From Loigolactobacillus iwatensis (GTDB lineage Bacteria > Bacillota > Bacilli > Lactobacillales > Lactobacillaceae): DNA of 64,000 bases. Made by a program: the position numbers and the translations under genes. The stretch spans positions 88,807-152,806 of the forward strand of contig NZ_RHNP01000004.1 in NCBI RefSeq assembly GCF_003950295.1, in the 5' to 3' direction. The notes below the pieces were generated by a model. The model was not told the DNA's origin. It did no database searches and saw nothing but the letters and a program-made list of their open reading frames with translations. Shown piece by piece: positions 45,549-54,526 of the stretch; the first letter of the stretch is position 1, and the number at the start of each line of letters is the position of its first letter.

Positions 45549-46478
45549 ATGGAATTAGAATTTCTAGGAACAGGCGCTGGGTCTCCGGCCAAATTTCGTA
45601 ATGTTACGAGCTTGGCCCTTAAGCTATTAGATGAGCGAAATGCTGTCTGGTTATTTGACGTTGGCGAGGGCACACAGCAACAAATTTTACGAACAACAAT
45701 TCGACCACGTAAGGTTGAAAAAATTTTTATTACTCACTTACATGGTGACCATATTTTTGGTTTGCCTGGTTTTTTAAGTAGCCGTTCCTTTCAGGGTGGT
45801 GAGAGTACCCTAACAATCTATGGTCCCCGGGGAATTCGTGATTACGTCATGACGAGTTTACGTGTTTCCGAAACTCATTTAAGCTATCCACTTAATTTCG
45901 TTGAAATCACTAAAGAAGGAACACTTTTTGATGACGCAACTTTTCGCGTGGAGTGTCTGCGCTTAGATCATCGAATTGCAAGCTATGGTTACCGGGTAGT
46001 TGAAAAGGATCATCCAGGTGAATTATTAGTTGCAAAATTAAAAGAATTGGGTGTGCCAGCAGGGCCGCTTTATGGTCAGTTAAAAGCGCGGAAAGATATT
46101 ACTCTGGCTGATGGCACTTTGTTACACGGGCCAGACTTTATTGGAGCTGCACAAAAGGGTCGCATAATCGCCATTTTAGGTGATACGCGCCTGACCAAAA
46201 ATAGTTATAAATTAGCCAAGGATGCTGATGTATTAGTACATGAAAGTACTTTTAGTAAAGCTGAGGCCAAGATGGCAACAAACTACTATCATTCAACCAG
46301 TGCTCAGGCTGCTGATGTTGCAAAAAAATCTGGCGTTCAGCAATTATTATTGACCCATATTTCGGCGCGTTACGTTGGTAAAATGGCTTTGAATCTTCAA
46401 GAAGAGGCCCGAAAGACTTTTTCGAATACGCGTGTGGTTAAAGATTTCGATCAAATTAAAGTACCCCTGCGAAATTAG
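45549..46478 (+). CDS. rnz: Ribonuclease Z
   Basis: The 309-residue start at ATG 45549 ([11 protein letters not shown]) matches the usual RNase Z N-terminus; an in-frame ATG five codons upstream is possible. The zinc motif HLHGDH is intact, with later DTR and HESTF segments and an exosite region typical of the family. It cuts the 3' trailer of tRNA precursors lacking encoded CCA, such as the tRNA-Ser in this window. Confidence 0.93.
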   Translation: MELEFLGTGAGSPAKFRNVTSLALKLLDERNAVWLFDVGEGTQQQILRTTIRPRKVEKIFITHLHGDHIFGLPGFLSSRSFQGGESTLTIYGPRGIRDYVMTSLRVSETHLSYPLNFVEITKEGTLFDDATFRVECLRLDHRIASYGYRVVEKDHPGELLVAKLKELGVPAGPLYGQLKARKDITLADGTLLHGPDFIGAAQKGRIIAILGDTRLTKNSYKLAKDADVLVHESTFSKAEAKMATNYYHSTSAQAADVAKKSGVQQLLLTHISARYVGKMALNLQEEARKTFSNTRVVKDFDQIKVPLRN

Positions 46479-46489
46479 AGGTGGTAGAA

Positions 46490-47287
46490 ATGAAAAAAAA
46501 CTTGTTAAATCAGGTTATTTTAATAACAGGAGCATCAACTGGGCTAGGTGAGCAACTCGTTTATTGTGCGGCTCAGCGTGGAGCAACTATTGTGGCCTGT
46601 GCGCGTAATCAGGCTCGTTTAAGCCAGGTGATTAAAAGGGCTCATCAACTGTCAGGTCGACCGGCCTTTAGTTACGCGGTAGATTTAAGTGATCCTGAAC
46701 AGATCGAACAATTAGTTGCGACAGTAACAAAAAAAGTTGGACCGATTACTGTTTTGATCAATAATGCTGGGATTGGTCAATTTGAAAATGCACTAGATAT
46801 TAAATTGTCCATTATGGAAAAGATGTTCCGAGTTAATACTTTAGGTGCAATCTATTTAACCCAATTAGTTGCTCTACAGATGGTTGCTTACCACCAGGGA
46901 ACAATTATTAACGTTGCTTCACAGGCAGGAAAAATTGCGACACCCAAGGCCAGCGTTTACGCGGCTTCGAAAGCGGCCTTAATTGCTTACAGTAATTCAT
47001 TACGTTTAGAGCTACGACCGCGGAATATTTGGGTAACAACGGTTAATCCAGGTCCGATGGCGACTGATTTTATAAAGAAAGCAGATCGGTCAGGAAAATA
47101 TGCGCAGTCCGTAGCAAAAATTATGCTTGATCCAGAGCGTTTTGCCCGCCGGATTATTGCTAGTATTGGCCGTGGAACCAGAGAAATTAACGCACCCGCG
47201 CCTATGGAAGTTGCTGCGCGTCTTTATCCGTTGTTTCCAGAGTTAGGTGACTGGCTTGTTTCTCGGCCAGTGTTTAATCGAAAATAG
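46490..47287 (+). CDS. Short-chain dehydrogenase/reductase
   Basis: The 265-residue SDR has TGASTGLGEQL, NNAGIG, a serine in NVASQAGK and YAASKAA as cofactor and catalytic motifs. The long C-terminus suits the DltE/YqjQ-type group. The second strand ends ACARN, which suggests NADP(H). The ATG at 46490 follows GAGGTGG. It lies between rnz and a LapA-like gene. Substrate unknown. Confidence 0.87.
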   Translation: MKKNLLNQVILITGASTGLGEQLVYCAAQRGATIVACARNQARLSQVIKRAHQLSGRPAFSYAVDLSDPEQIEQLVATVTKKVGPITVLINNAGIGQFENALDIKLSIMEKMFRVNTLGAIYLTQLVALQMVAYHQGTIINVASQAGKIATPKASVYAASKAALIAYSNSLRLELRPRNIWVTTVNPGPMATDFIKKADRSGKYAQSVAKIMLDPERFARRIIASIGRGTREINAPAPMEVAARLYPLFPELGDWLVSRPVFNRK

Positions 47288-47329
47288 GTTGATACTTTTT
47301 CTAACTAATTAGTAAAGGGAGGTAGTAAG

Positions 47330-47734
47330 ATGAAAAATCAATGGCGGTTAATCTTAATTTTACTGCTCGTTCTTATTATTGTTAGTTTTGCCGTTTTAAA
47401 CGTAGCTCCAGTGGTTGTTAACTTTGGTTTTGGCACAACTAAATGGCCGTTAATCTTGGTTATTATAGTTGCACTATTGTTAGGTGCGTTGATTACAGTT
47501 CTGGTTTCAACAACTAATTCATTAGGCGTTCGGCGCCAACATAAGGCCTTGACGAAGGAAAATGCTGAATTAAAACAATCAGTGCAAAAACAAGTTGCGG
47601 CTAAAACTAAAGATTTTAAAGATCAATTGGTTCAAAAAGATAATCAAATTAAAACGCTAAAGGCGCAAATTGCTGAGACTGAAGCAACCGATTTAGCGGC
47701 CAGTGAAAGTAAACCAACCGATAAAATTCAGTAA
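47330..47734 (+). CDS. LapA-family membrane protein
   Basis: The 134-residue protein has two hydrophobic helices (about 6-27 and 37-62) with the FAVLNVAPVVVNFGFG connecting loop of the LapA/DUF1049 family, then a coiled-coil-like tail rich in Lys, Gln and Glu (about 70-120). In proteobacteria LapA helps lipopolysaccharide assembly, which cannot apply here. AGGGAGG precedes the ATG. Confidence 0.82.
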   Translation: MKNQWRLILILLLVLIIVSFAVLNVAPVVVNFGFGTTKWPLILVIIVALLLGALITVLVSTTNSLGVRRQHKALTKENAELKQSVQKQVAAKTKDFKDQLVQKDNQIKTLKAQIAETEATDLAASESKPTDKIQ

Positions 47735-47824
47735 CTATTTAGTAACTAAGGTGTGGTTAGGGTTAGCTGTTAATTTTAGCTAATCGCTAATCATTTTTTT
47801 TGCTCTTTTATTCGTGGGCGAGTT

Positions 47825-47833
47825 TGCTATAAT
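47825..47833 (+). promoter_or_regulatory. Extended -10 promoter of recJ-apt
   Basis: TGCTATAAT lies 24 bases upstream of the recJ start. Confidence 0.65.
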
Positions 47834-47856
47834 AGTCTGGTTGGGAGTGTGAACGA

Positions 47857-50166
47857 ATGATAAAATCCAGTTACCAGTGGCAATTGCGCCCTGAGCCGGA
47901 TGCAACAGCGGTAAAACAAGTTGCTGCAGAGAATCAATTAGATGAGCGCCTCGCAAAATTATTAGTTAGTCGTGGATTAACTAAGGCAACTGAAATTAAA
48001 CAATTTTTAGAACCAAGTTTAGAACAATTAAACGATCCGTTGGCCTTAGGTGAGATGCCAAAGGCCATTGAACGAATTCAGCAGGCCATTATGGCTAATG
48101 AAAAAATCACGGTTTATGGTGACTATGACGCAGATGGTGTTACCAGTACTAGTTTAATGCTAGAAACATTGGAGTCCTTAGGAGCTAACGTAACGATCTA
48201 TATACCAGATCGCTTTAAAGAGGGTTATGGCCCTCATGTTGCTGCATTTGAAGCGTTAGCGGATGGCGGAACCAAGTTAATTATTACAGTTGATAATGGG
48301 ATTAGCGGAGTGGATAGCATTGCTGCCGCTAAGGCCAAGGGTGTGGATGTCATTGTTACTGATCACCATGAGTTACCGCCTAAGTTACCTGATGCCTATG
48401 CGATCGTCCACCCGCGGTTACCAGGTAGTCATTATCCTTTTCCAGACTTGGCGGGTGTCGGCGTAGCCTTTAAGGTTGCGACGGCCCTACTAGAGGAAGT
48501 CCCAGTTGAAAGTCTTGATTTGGCAGCAATTGGAACGGTTTGTGATATTGTTTCCTTAACTGGAGAGAACCGTGTCTTGGTGGCATTAGGCTTACAACAA
48601 TTACAACAGTCACCACGGCCGGGTATTTCGGCACTTTGCGAGGTTGCAAAATTAAAACAAACGACATTGGATGAGCAATCAATCGGGTTTGGGATTGGAC
48701 CGCGTTTAAATGCTTTGGGTCGTCTAGGAGACGCTAAGGATGGTGTTAAGCTATTAACAACGTTTGATCCAGATGAAGCGGCGCAATTAGCTAAATTTGT
48801 TCAATCACAAAATGAGCGCCGCCAAAATTACGTTAAAGTTATTTATGATGAAGCAATTAAATTGGCCACGACGCCTGAAAATACGGTGAAACAAACTTTA
48901 GTCTTGGCACACGAAAATTGGCATGAAGGTGTCTTAGGTATTGTAGCTAGCCGAATTGTTGAAAAAACGGGTAAGCCCACTTTAGTATTGAATATTGAAA
49001 ATGAACAAACCGTCAAAGGATCTGGCCGTAGCGTGGCGGGTTTTGATCTATTTGCGGCACTTAATACCAATCGTGAACAAATGACAACCTTTGGCGGTCA
49101 CCAAATGGCTGCTGGGTTAACCCTGCCAAAGTCTGCTCTGGCAACCGTCAGTGCCGGTTTAGAAGCGGCGGCCGTGAAGCAGGATTTAGCTCACCAGGGG
49201 GCTGCAGATTTAACAGTTGATCTCAAACTAACAGTTGATGAAGTAACATCAGATTTATTGGCCGGTTTTAAAAAATTGGCACCTTTTGGGACGGATAATC
49301 CAACGCCATTACTTGAATTAACACCGGAAAAGCTAAGCGATGTTCGGGCAATAGGTGCGGATAAAACGCATTTAAAATTAAAACTTTGTGGTGCAAATAA
49401 TCAGTTAGATGCGATTGCTTTTAGAATGGGCGGTTACGTTGATGATCTTGTGGCGGCCGATCAAGTCACAGTCGTTGGTGAATTAGGGGAAAACGAATGG
49501 CAAGGTAATGTTAATTTACAGCTAATGGTTAAGGATTTGGCCAGTGCGGGTATTGAAATTATTGATAAGCGAACCTCGCACTTAACTACGCAGTTATTTA
49601 GTTATCAGGGGACCTATGTTTTCTTTAATACCAAGTATAGTCAACGTTTGAAGCCTTATATTGAACCGACTAATCAGATTGTATTAGCTAGCGAAGCGAC
49701 TACGATAACAGATGATACCCTTATTTTAGTTGATGCGCCGGTTAATTTGGCCGATTTAACAACATTACTCAAAAGGGCACATTGCACACGAATTATTGCG
49801 CTTTTTTACACACAACGGCCAGTTTATTTGGATGGCATGCCAACTCATCAACAGTTTGGCCGGTTATTTAAGTTTGTATTGAGCCACAAGAATGTTGCTA
49901 TTCGCACTGAATTAAAGGCCATTGCGCGCCATTTGCAATTAAAAGAGGCAATGTTAATTTTTATGATTCAAGTGTTTTTTGAATTAGGATTTGTTAAAAT
50001 AGATGATGGCGTTATGAATGGTGTTGCGCATCCAGATAAGCATGCGTTAACGGAAGCACCTAGCTATCAACAACGTGAACAAAAAATGAAATCTGAATCC
50101 GTTCTGATTTATAGTAACTACCCAGATCTGAAAAGCTGGTTTAAGCAGCAACAAGATCTTGTTTAA
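47857..50166 (+). CDS. recJ: Single-stranded-DNA-specific exonuclease RecJ
   Basis: This 769-residue protein has the DHH phosphoesterase core (DYDADGVTST, DNGISG, TDHHELP), the DHHA1 domain with the GGHQMAAG motif, an OB fold and the extra C-terminal domain seen in Firmicutes RecJ. It degrades single-stranded DNA 5'-3' in recombination and repair. It is followed after 12 bp by apt, a conserved pair. Confidence 0.95.
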   Translation: MIKSSYQWQLRPEPDATAVKQVAAENQLDERLAKLLVSRGLTKATEIKQFLEPSLEQLNDPLALGEMPKAIERIQQAIMANEKITVYGDYDADGVTSTSLMLETLESLGANVTIYIPDRFKEGYGPHVAAFEALADGGTKLIITVDNGISGVDSIAAAKAKGVDVIVTDHHELPPKLPDAYAIVHPRLPGSHYPFPDLAGVGVAFKVATALLEEVPVESLDLAAIGTVCDIVSLTGENRVLVALGLQQLQQSPRPGISALCEVAKLKQTTLDEQSIGFGIGPRLNALGRLGDAKDGVKLLTTFDPDEAAQLAKFVQSQNERRQNYVKVIYDEAIKLATTPENTVKQTLVLAHENWHEGVLGIVASRIVEKTGKPTLVLNIENEQTVKGSGRSVAGFDLFAALNTNREQMTTFGGHQMAAGLTLPKSALATVSAGLEAAAVKQDLAHQGAADLTVDLKLTVDEVTSDLLAGFKKLAPFGTDNPTPLLELTPEKLSDVRAIGADKTHLKLKLCGANNQLDAIAFRMGGYVDDLVAADQVTVVGELGENEWQGNVNLQLMVKDLASAGIEIIDKRTSHLTTQLFSYQGTYVFFNTKYSQRLKPYIEPTNQIVLASEATTITDDTLILVDAPVNLADLTTLLKRAHCTRIIALFYTQRPVYLDGMPTHQQFGRLFKFVLSHKNVAIRTELKAIARHLQLKEAMLIFMIQVFFELGFVKIDDGVMNGVAHPDKHALTEAPSYQQREQKMKSESVLIYSNYPDLKSWFKQQQDLV

Positions 50167-50178
50167 GGAGCGAAAAGA

Positions 50179-50697
50179 ATGTCAGTGAATTTACGGGACT
50201 ATATTGCGAGTGTTAATGATTTTCCGGAAAAAGGTGTCGTTTATCGTGACATATCGCCATTGATGGCCGATGGTGTCGCGTATGCGCAAGCAACGGACCA
50301 GATTGCGGCGTACGCAAAGGACAAAGGTGTCGAAATGATTGTTGGACCAGAGGCCCGGGGGTTTATTGTGGGCTGTCCAGTGGCTTATAAACTTGGGATT
50401 GGTTTTGCGCCGGCCCGAAAAAAGGGTAAGTTACCTCGACCAACAATTTCGGCCAGTTATGGTTTAGAGTATGGTCGTTCAACTTTATACTTACACACGG
50501 ATGCCATTAAGCCAGGGCAACGAGTTTTAGTGACCGATGACTTATTGGCAACGGGCGGTACAATTGCGGCAACAATTCAGCTAGTTGAAAAGTTAGGCGG
50601 TATTGTAGTCGGAACGGCCTTTTTAATCGAATTAAAGGACTTAAAAGGCCGTGAAAAGATTAAAGATTATGATATGTTGGCCTTGATGGATTTCTAA
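50179..50697 (+). CDS. apt: Adenine phosphoribosyltransferase
   Basis: This 172-residue type I PRTase has the PRPP-binding motif [13 protein letters not shown], the [10 protein letters not shown] loop and RKKGKLPRP. It salvages adenine to AMP. AAGGAG lies before the ATG. It is in one unit with recJ and ends at a strong terminator. Confidence 0.95.
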   Translation: MSVNLRDYIASVNDFPEKGVVYRDISPLMADGVAYAQATDQIAAYAKDKGVEMIVGPEARGFIVGCPVAYKLGIGFAPARKKGKLPRPTISASYGLEYGRSTLYLHTDAIKPGQRVLVTDDLLATGGTIAATIQLVEKLGGIVVGTAFLIELKDLKGREKIKDYDMLALMDF

Positions 50698-50793
50698 ATA
50701 ATAAAGATTCGGGCGAACGATACTTGTTTATTACAAACCAGTGATTGGGAAAAATTAGTATTACTGGTCTTAGTGAGCTTGTTTAGAAGATAA

Positions 50794-50846
50794 TAGAATG
50801 GCCACCGTCAATAGTTAAAGTTGACGGTGGCCATTCTATTTTTTTA
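50794..50846. terminator. Terminator between apt and mvaS
   Basis: A perfect 18-bp stem (50794-50811 / 50821-50838) with a nine-base loop and T7 on the plus strand; it lies between convergent genes. Confidence 0.93.
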
Positions 50847-50901
50847 AAATTAAACAATGTTTGCTGGGAGGATACAAATACGAGTAAGGTATTGAAACTG
50901 A

Positions 50902-52074
50902 TTACTTAGTTGTTACGCGGTATTGACGTTGATGATTAGCAATACCCGCTAAATAATAAGTTGCTTGCTCATAAGCGGTATCGAGCTCAACGGAGGAACC
51001 ATTCGTTGGCAACTGGGTGTTAAACAGCCGTTCATAGGTTGCCAAATCCACTTCTTGCCGCTTATTTAATGCCTGTCGTTCGGATTCTTTTAGTAGAGCG
51101 TCCTTAAAGTTGCCTTGTAAGATACCCGTGAAAAATTCGCTGACAGCACCTGAACCATAGCTGAATAGACCAATTCGGTCACCTGAGTGGAGCGTTGTTG
51201 TATTTTCTAAAAGGGAGAGCAAACTGAGATAAAGCGATCCCGTATAAAGATTGCCAACGTCCTGGTTGTAGCCGCGTGAATCTTCGAAATTGGCCTTTAG
51301 TTGTTCTTGTTGTGCCTCACTGGCTTCAGGCAAGATAGTTCGCAAGGCTTTCAGACCCATTTTAGTGTAAGGTAAATGAAACGCAAAGGCCTGAAAGTTG
51401 GCAATCGTCATGCCCGTTTGTGTTTTGAAACGATTAAAAACATCTTGGAAAAAATCGACGTAGACGTTACCGGAGTAATGCCCATCTACCATTGCTTCAG
51501 TGGCATAATTTGGTCGCCAAAAATCCATGACGTCTTCGGTCATAACCGTACTGGTGTCTTCTAAGGCCAGAATACGGGGATTGGCACTGACAATAAAAGC
51601 GGCAGCACCGCCACCTTGAGTTGGTTCACCAGGAGTATGCAATCCATAGCGGGCAATATCACTAGCGGTGACCAAAACTTTTTTATCAGGGTGTAAGGCA
51701 ACGAAACCACGTGCAAATTGAAGGGCGGCTGTTGCTGAATAACAAGCCTGTTTAACTTCAAAGGCGCGAACACTTTTCGGTAACTTGAGTAATCGTTGTA
51801 AGTAGACTGCTCCTGATTTAGATTGGTCAATTCCTGATTCTGTTGCAAAAATAATTGTATCAATTTGTTGCCTAATTTCTGGTGTTAGTAGCTTGGCCGC
51901 AGCGTTGGCCGCCAAAGTGACACTATCTTGGGTCGGCGGGATGACTGCCATTTTACGTTGGCCAATCCCGATTAAATATTTATTTGGATCCTCGTTGCGG
52001 GCTTTAGCTAATTTAGCCATGTCAATAAAATAATTAGTTGTATAAAAACTGAGTTGATCGATACCAATTTTCAT
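50902..52074 (-). CDS. mvaS: Hydroxymethylglutaryl-CoA synthase
   Basis: This 390-residue enzyme has the catalytic set of bacterial HMG-CoA synthases at the standard positions: Glu79 (ATESGID), Cys111 (VKQACYSAT) and His233 (AFHLPYTKM). It makes HMG-CoA for the mevalonate route to isoprenoids used by lactobacilli. AAAGGAG precedes the ATG. A small membrane-protein gene lies 12 bp upstream. Confidence 0.95.
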   Translation of the reverse strand: MKIGIDQLSFYTTNYFIDMAKLAKARNEDPNKYLIGIGQRKMAVIPPTQDSVTLAANAAAKLLTPEIRQQIDTIIFATESGIDQSKSGAVYLQRLLKLPKSVRAFEVKQACYSATAALQFARGFVALHPDKKVLVTASDIARYGLHTPGEPTQGGGAAAFIVSANPRILALEDTSTVMTEDVMDFWRPNYATEAMVDGHYSGNVYVDFFQDVFNRFKTQTGMTIANFQAFAFHLPYTKMGLKALRTILPEASEAQQEQLKANFEDSRGYNQDVGNLYTGSLYLSLLSLLENTTTLHSGDRIGLFSYGSGAVSEFFTGILQGNFKDALLKESERQALNKRQEVDLATYERLFNTQLPTNGSSVELDTAYEQATYYLAGIANHQRQYRVTTK

Positions 52075-52086
52075 AACGCAACTCCT

Positions 52087-52494
52087 TTAGTGTTTTTTTG
52101 TTTGCTTCGTTTTTTGTTGCTTAGCCTGATTGTGCTGGGCCGTTTGTAGCGTTAAATAAATCACAATGATGAGTAAAATTAAGGGAATCAAAGTATGGTA
52201 GGGAAGCAACCACAACATAAAAAAAGCGGCGATTCCTAAGATATTGGCTAACATCATTGCCGGTATTTGTAGGGCGTGAAAATAGGAGTTAAGGTGTAGC
52301 AGAATACCTAACCAACAAAGCCAAACTAATTTACTAGTCATTTCCGTTAAGCCCGCGTTAAAAGTGGCGAAGCCTAGTAGATGTTGTAAGGGCGAAATAA
52401 TTATCGTTAGGCTTGCAATGATGATTTCTAATAATAAAAGGCAAACAATTAAACAGTCATATAAACCTGGTAGTTTTAACGGGGAAATTTTCAT
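52087..52494 (-). CDS. Hypothetical four-helix membrane protein
   Basis: This 135-residue protein has four hydrophobic segments (about 12-33, 49-66, 73-95, 99-116) and a C-terminal tail of Gln and Lys (KQQKTKQTKKH). I recognise no family. AAGGAG precedes the ATG. It sits 12 bp upstream of mvaS and is probably co-transcribed with it. Confidence 0.7.
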   Translation of the reverse strand: MKISPLKLPGLYDCLIVCLLLLEIIIASLTIIISPLQHLLGFATFNAGLTEMTSKLVWLCWLGILLHLNSYFHALQIPAMMLANILGIAAFFMLWLLPYHTLIPLILLIIVIYLTLQTAQHNQAKQQKTKQTKKH

Positions 52495-52539
52495 GCGGTC
52501 GAACTCCTTATTGGACTTAACTAATGATGAACTATTTTT

Positions 52540-52567
52540 AGTATAACCAAATTTGAGTGTGTTCGCA
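52540..52567 (-). promoter_or_regulatory. Candidate promoter of the membrane protein-mvaS unit
   Basis: On the minus strand TATACT lies 16 bp from a weak -35 TGCGAA. Confidence 0.4.
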
Positions 52568-52711
52568 GTATTTCTAATTAAAATTAAAGGAATTATGACT
52601 TTTAAAATTTAATTGGTTGGTTGGAAAGGGTATAAACAACCGGTAAATTAGTTTTGGGAAGGTTCTTGTAAAAATGGCTTCAAGATATAACCCGACAATC
52701 ATCAAGTTTAA

Positions 52712-53446
52712 TTACTGGATTGTTTTTAGCCAAGCGGTGAGTAGTTGTGCAATTTTTGTTTGTTGTGTGGCGTTTGAAATTGTGGCGGTGCCATCGTGTT
52801 TTTGTTTACCGTAATTGCCAAAGCCGGCGTGATTACCACCTTTAATTTGGCCAAAAACGGCCGCCTGGGGTAAGTATTGCTTGGCAACCCGGTAGTTTTT
52901 CCAATTTAAAACCTGATCATGGCTTGCAGTGATGGATAGACTTGTTATTTTTTTGTGGGCTAAGCTTCCTTTTTTATCTGGGTAGCTTGCTAGAAAGAAA
53001 ACGCCGCGCAGGTTTGAAGTCGTTGCTTTGGCAGCAAAGCGACTGGCAACGACACCTCCCAAAGAATGGCCACCAACAACATAAGTTTGCTTAGGCCGTT
53101 TTTGAACAATTAGTTTGGCCTGATTTGGGGCCAAAATGACCAGATCAAGGGGGGACTTCAATAAATAAACATTGTAGCCGTTAGTGGCCAATTTTAGGGC
53201 CAACGAACTGTAACTAGCTGCGTCAACTAGGGCACCTTGATAAAAAATAACGGTTGGTTTATTTTCTTTTGGGTGGTGCGCCTTGAAATAGAGGTAGCTA
53301 TTCGTTTCTTTTGTAGCCTGTTTTGCCGCGGCTAGTGCTATTTTCTGTGGATGGTGAAGCTGACTTTTCGTGTAGAGATAGCCGCCACCTACGAGGAGTA
53401 GTATCAAAGCTAATAAGATAATTAAAGTGTTTTTTAGTTTTTTCAT
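52712..53446 (-). CDS. Membrane-anchored alpha/beta hydrolase
   Basis: This 244-residue protein has an N-terminal signal anchor (about 5-25), so the catalytic domain is outside the membrane. The nucleophile elbow is GGHSLGG, with an Asp in ITASHDQVLN and a late His in GGNHAGFG, giving a plausible catalytic triad. FYQGALVDAASYSSLA resembles the family of small extracellular hydrolases of lactobacilli. Substrate unknown (ester or lipid likely). Confidence 0.82.
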   Translation of the reverse strand: MKKLKNTLIILLALILLLVGGGYLYTKSQLHHPQKIALAAAKQATKETNSYLYFKAHHPKENKPTVIFYQGALVDAASYSSLALKLATNGYNVYLLKSPLDLVILAPNQAKLIVQKRPKQTYVVGGHSLGGVVASRFAAKATTSNLRGVFFLASYPDKKGSLAHKKITSLSITASHDQVLNWKNYRVAKQYLPQAAVFGQIKGGNHAGFGNYGKQKHDGTATISNATQQTKIAQLLTAWLKTIQ

Positions 53447-53647
53447 AAATGCCTTTCAAATTGCATAATTAAAATTAATTTCATAGTTTGATCTTGATGG
53501 GCAGCGTTAAAGATGATTTTTTCAGGCCTATTTAGGCGATAACTATTTGCTTCTAATATTATACTTGCCGGGTTCTAATCAATGTATAAATTCAAGTTAT
53601 TTAACTCGTACATATTCACTAAAAAAGAAGATAGACCAGGCAAAAAA

Positions 53648-53692
53648 ATAGCAACATTCCAACACAAATGTGTTTAGGAATGTTGCTGGATC
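53648..53692 (-). terminator. Terminator of tRNA-Ser
   Basis: AGCAACATTCC/GGAATGTTGCT stem enclosing AACACA/TGTGTT, followed on the minus strand by ATTTTTTTG. Confidence 0.88.
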
Positions 53693-53706
53693 AATGATTG
53701 GATTAA

Positions 53707-53793
53707 GGAGAGTACAGGATTTGAACCTGCGCGCCGGTATAAGCCGGTTCGGCGGATTTCGAGTCCGTTGCATTACCACTCTGCCAACTCTCC
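53707..53793 (-). tRNA. tRNA-Ser (anticodon CGA)
   Basis: The 87-base cloverleaf on the minus strand has a 7-bp acceptor stem (GGAGAGT/ACTCTCC), a D arm with GTGGTAAT, anticodon loop CTCGAAA, a long variable arm (ACCGG/CCGGC) and a GCAGG-TTCGAAT-CCTGT T arm. The long variable arm and anticodon CGA identify serine (codon UCG). CCA is not encoded, and the base at the discriminator position is T rather than the usual G of serine tRNAs. Confidence 0.95.
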
Positions 53794-53809
53794 AGAAAAG
53801 CACTCAATA

Positions 53810-53838
53810 AGTATACCAAAAATCTGGTCGGTTGGCAA
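53810..53838 (-). promoter_or_regulatory. Promoter of tRNA-Ser
   Basis: On the minus strand TTGCCA, a 17-bp spacer and TATACT, about 17 bases before the mature tRNA. Confidence 0.75.
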
Positions 53839-53920
53839 AAAGCAATTTTTCCTTTCGAAATTCAACTATCAATTTATTCGGCTCATAACTAGTTTGATTT
53901 CAAGAAATCTTCTTGGATAA

Positions 53921-53952
53921 TAAAAATCACTGCCGATTTAGTCGACAGTGAT
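53921..53952 (-). terminator. Terminator overlapping the stop of the 69-residue gene
   Basis: The AATCACTG/CAGTGATT hairpin includes the last codons and stop codon, followed by T5 on the minus strand. Confidence 0.8.
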
Positions 53953-54147
53953 TGATTTAATGTCAGAAAGGTTTAATCCCATGACAAGATCAGTACCGTG
54001 GAAGAAGACGTAGCGTTTTACATCCTTAACATCCAAAAATTCGCTTAGCTCGTATGAATGGGTACCGTTTGTGCGCGTATAAACAATGACTTGAGTAATA
54101 TTATCTAAATTATATTCCTTATCATTATTTGTTTGGATAGTGATCAA
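53938..54147 (-). CDS. Hypothetical small protein
   Basis: The 69-residue frame is read from TTG 54145-54147, which follows GAGGTGAT; upstream in-frame codons lie before the ribosome binding site and across the promoter. The sequence is beta-rich (ITIQTNNDKEYNLDNITQVIVY ... FHGTDLVMGLNLSDIKSITVD), resembling small single-domain proteins with no transmembrane segment. No family recognised. Confidence 0.6.
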   Translation of the reverse strand: MITIQTNNDKEYNLDNITQVIVYTRTNGTHSYELSEFLDVKDVKRYVFFHGTDLVMGLNLSDIKSITVD

Positions 54148-54169
54148 TTTTATCACCTCAATGATTCCA

Positions 54170-54178
54170 ATTCTAACA
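54170..54178 (-). promoter_or_regulatory. Extended -10 promoter of the 69-residue gene
   Basis: On the minus strand TGTTAGAAT lies 23 bases upstream of the TTG start. Confidence 0.5.
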
Positions 54179-54255
54179 TGTTTCTCAAAATAAAGATATC
54201 TTTCCAGTGTCATACTGGAATTGGAGTGCTGTTATTGTTAAAAAGCAACTATTTC

Positions 54256-54283
54256 TTGCATGTTTCACAGGATATGTTATATT
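54256..54283 (+). promoter_or_regulatory. Promoter of the 37-residue membrane peptide gene
   Basis: TTGCAT, a 16-bp spacer and TATATT preceded by TGT (extended -10). Confidence 0.65.
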
Positions 54284-54326
54284 GAATGGATAGCTTAACT
54301 AATTAAATAAGTGTGAGGTGATTTGA

Positions 54327-54440
54327 ATGGCTATTCTGATCGGTATTTTTCTACTTTCAGTCTGGATTGCTGGCTATAACCGAACACACGTTAATACTAA
54401 TGTTAAGCGGCGAGCTAGCCATCCAACCATTAAACTATAA
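54327..54440 (+). CDS. Small membrane peptide (37 residues)
   Basis: This short frame begins MAILIGIFLLSVWIAGY, one hydrophobic helix, and ends in a basic polar tail (VKRRASHPTIKL). It has a dedicated promoter (54256), a strong ribosome binding site (GAGGTGATTTG before ATG) and its own terminator, so it is a complete gene despite its size. It may be a regulatory membrane peptide; toxin or other roles are not supported by any visible partner. Confidence 0.65.
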   Translation: MAILIGIFLLSVWIAGYNRTHVNTNVKRRASHPTIKL

Positions 54441-54446
54441 TGGTGT

Positions 54447-54495
54447 AATAAGTGTTTTGAGCATAAATTATTATTGCTCAGGACACTTATTTTTT
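54447..54495 (+). terminator. Terminator of the small membrane peptide gene
   Basis: AATAAGTGT/ACACTTATT stem around an inner GAGCA/TGCTC hairpin, followed by T-rich DNA. Confidence 0.85.
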
Positions 54496-54526
54496 GTGTT
54501 AAACTAAGTGAAATTGAGGTGCGTAG

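Noticed and set aside
53597..53803. Open frame on the minus strand covering the tRNA
   Set aside because: It lies across tRNA-Ser and its terminator; the sequence is explained by the tRNA gene.
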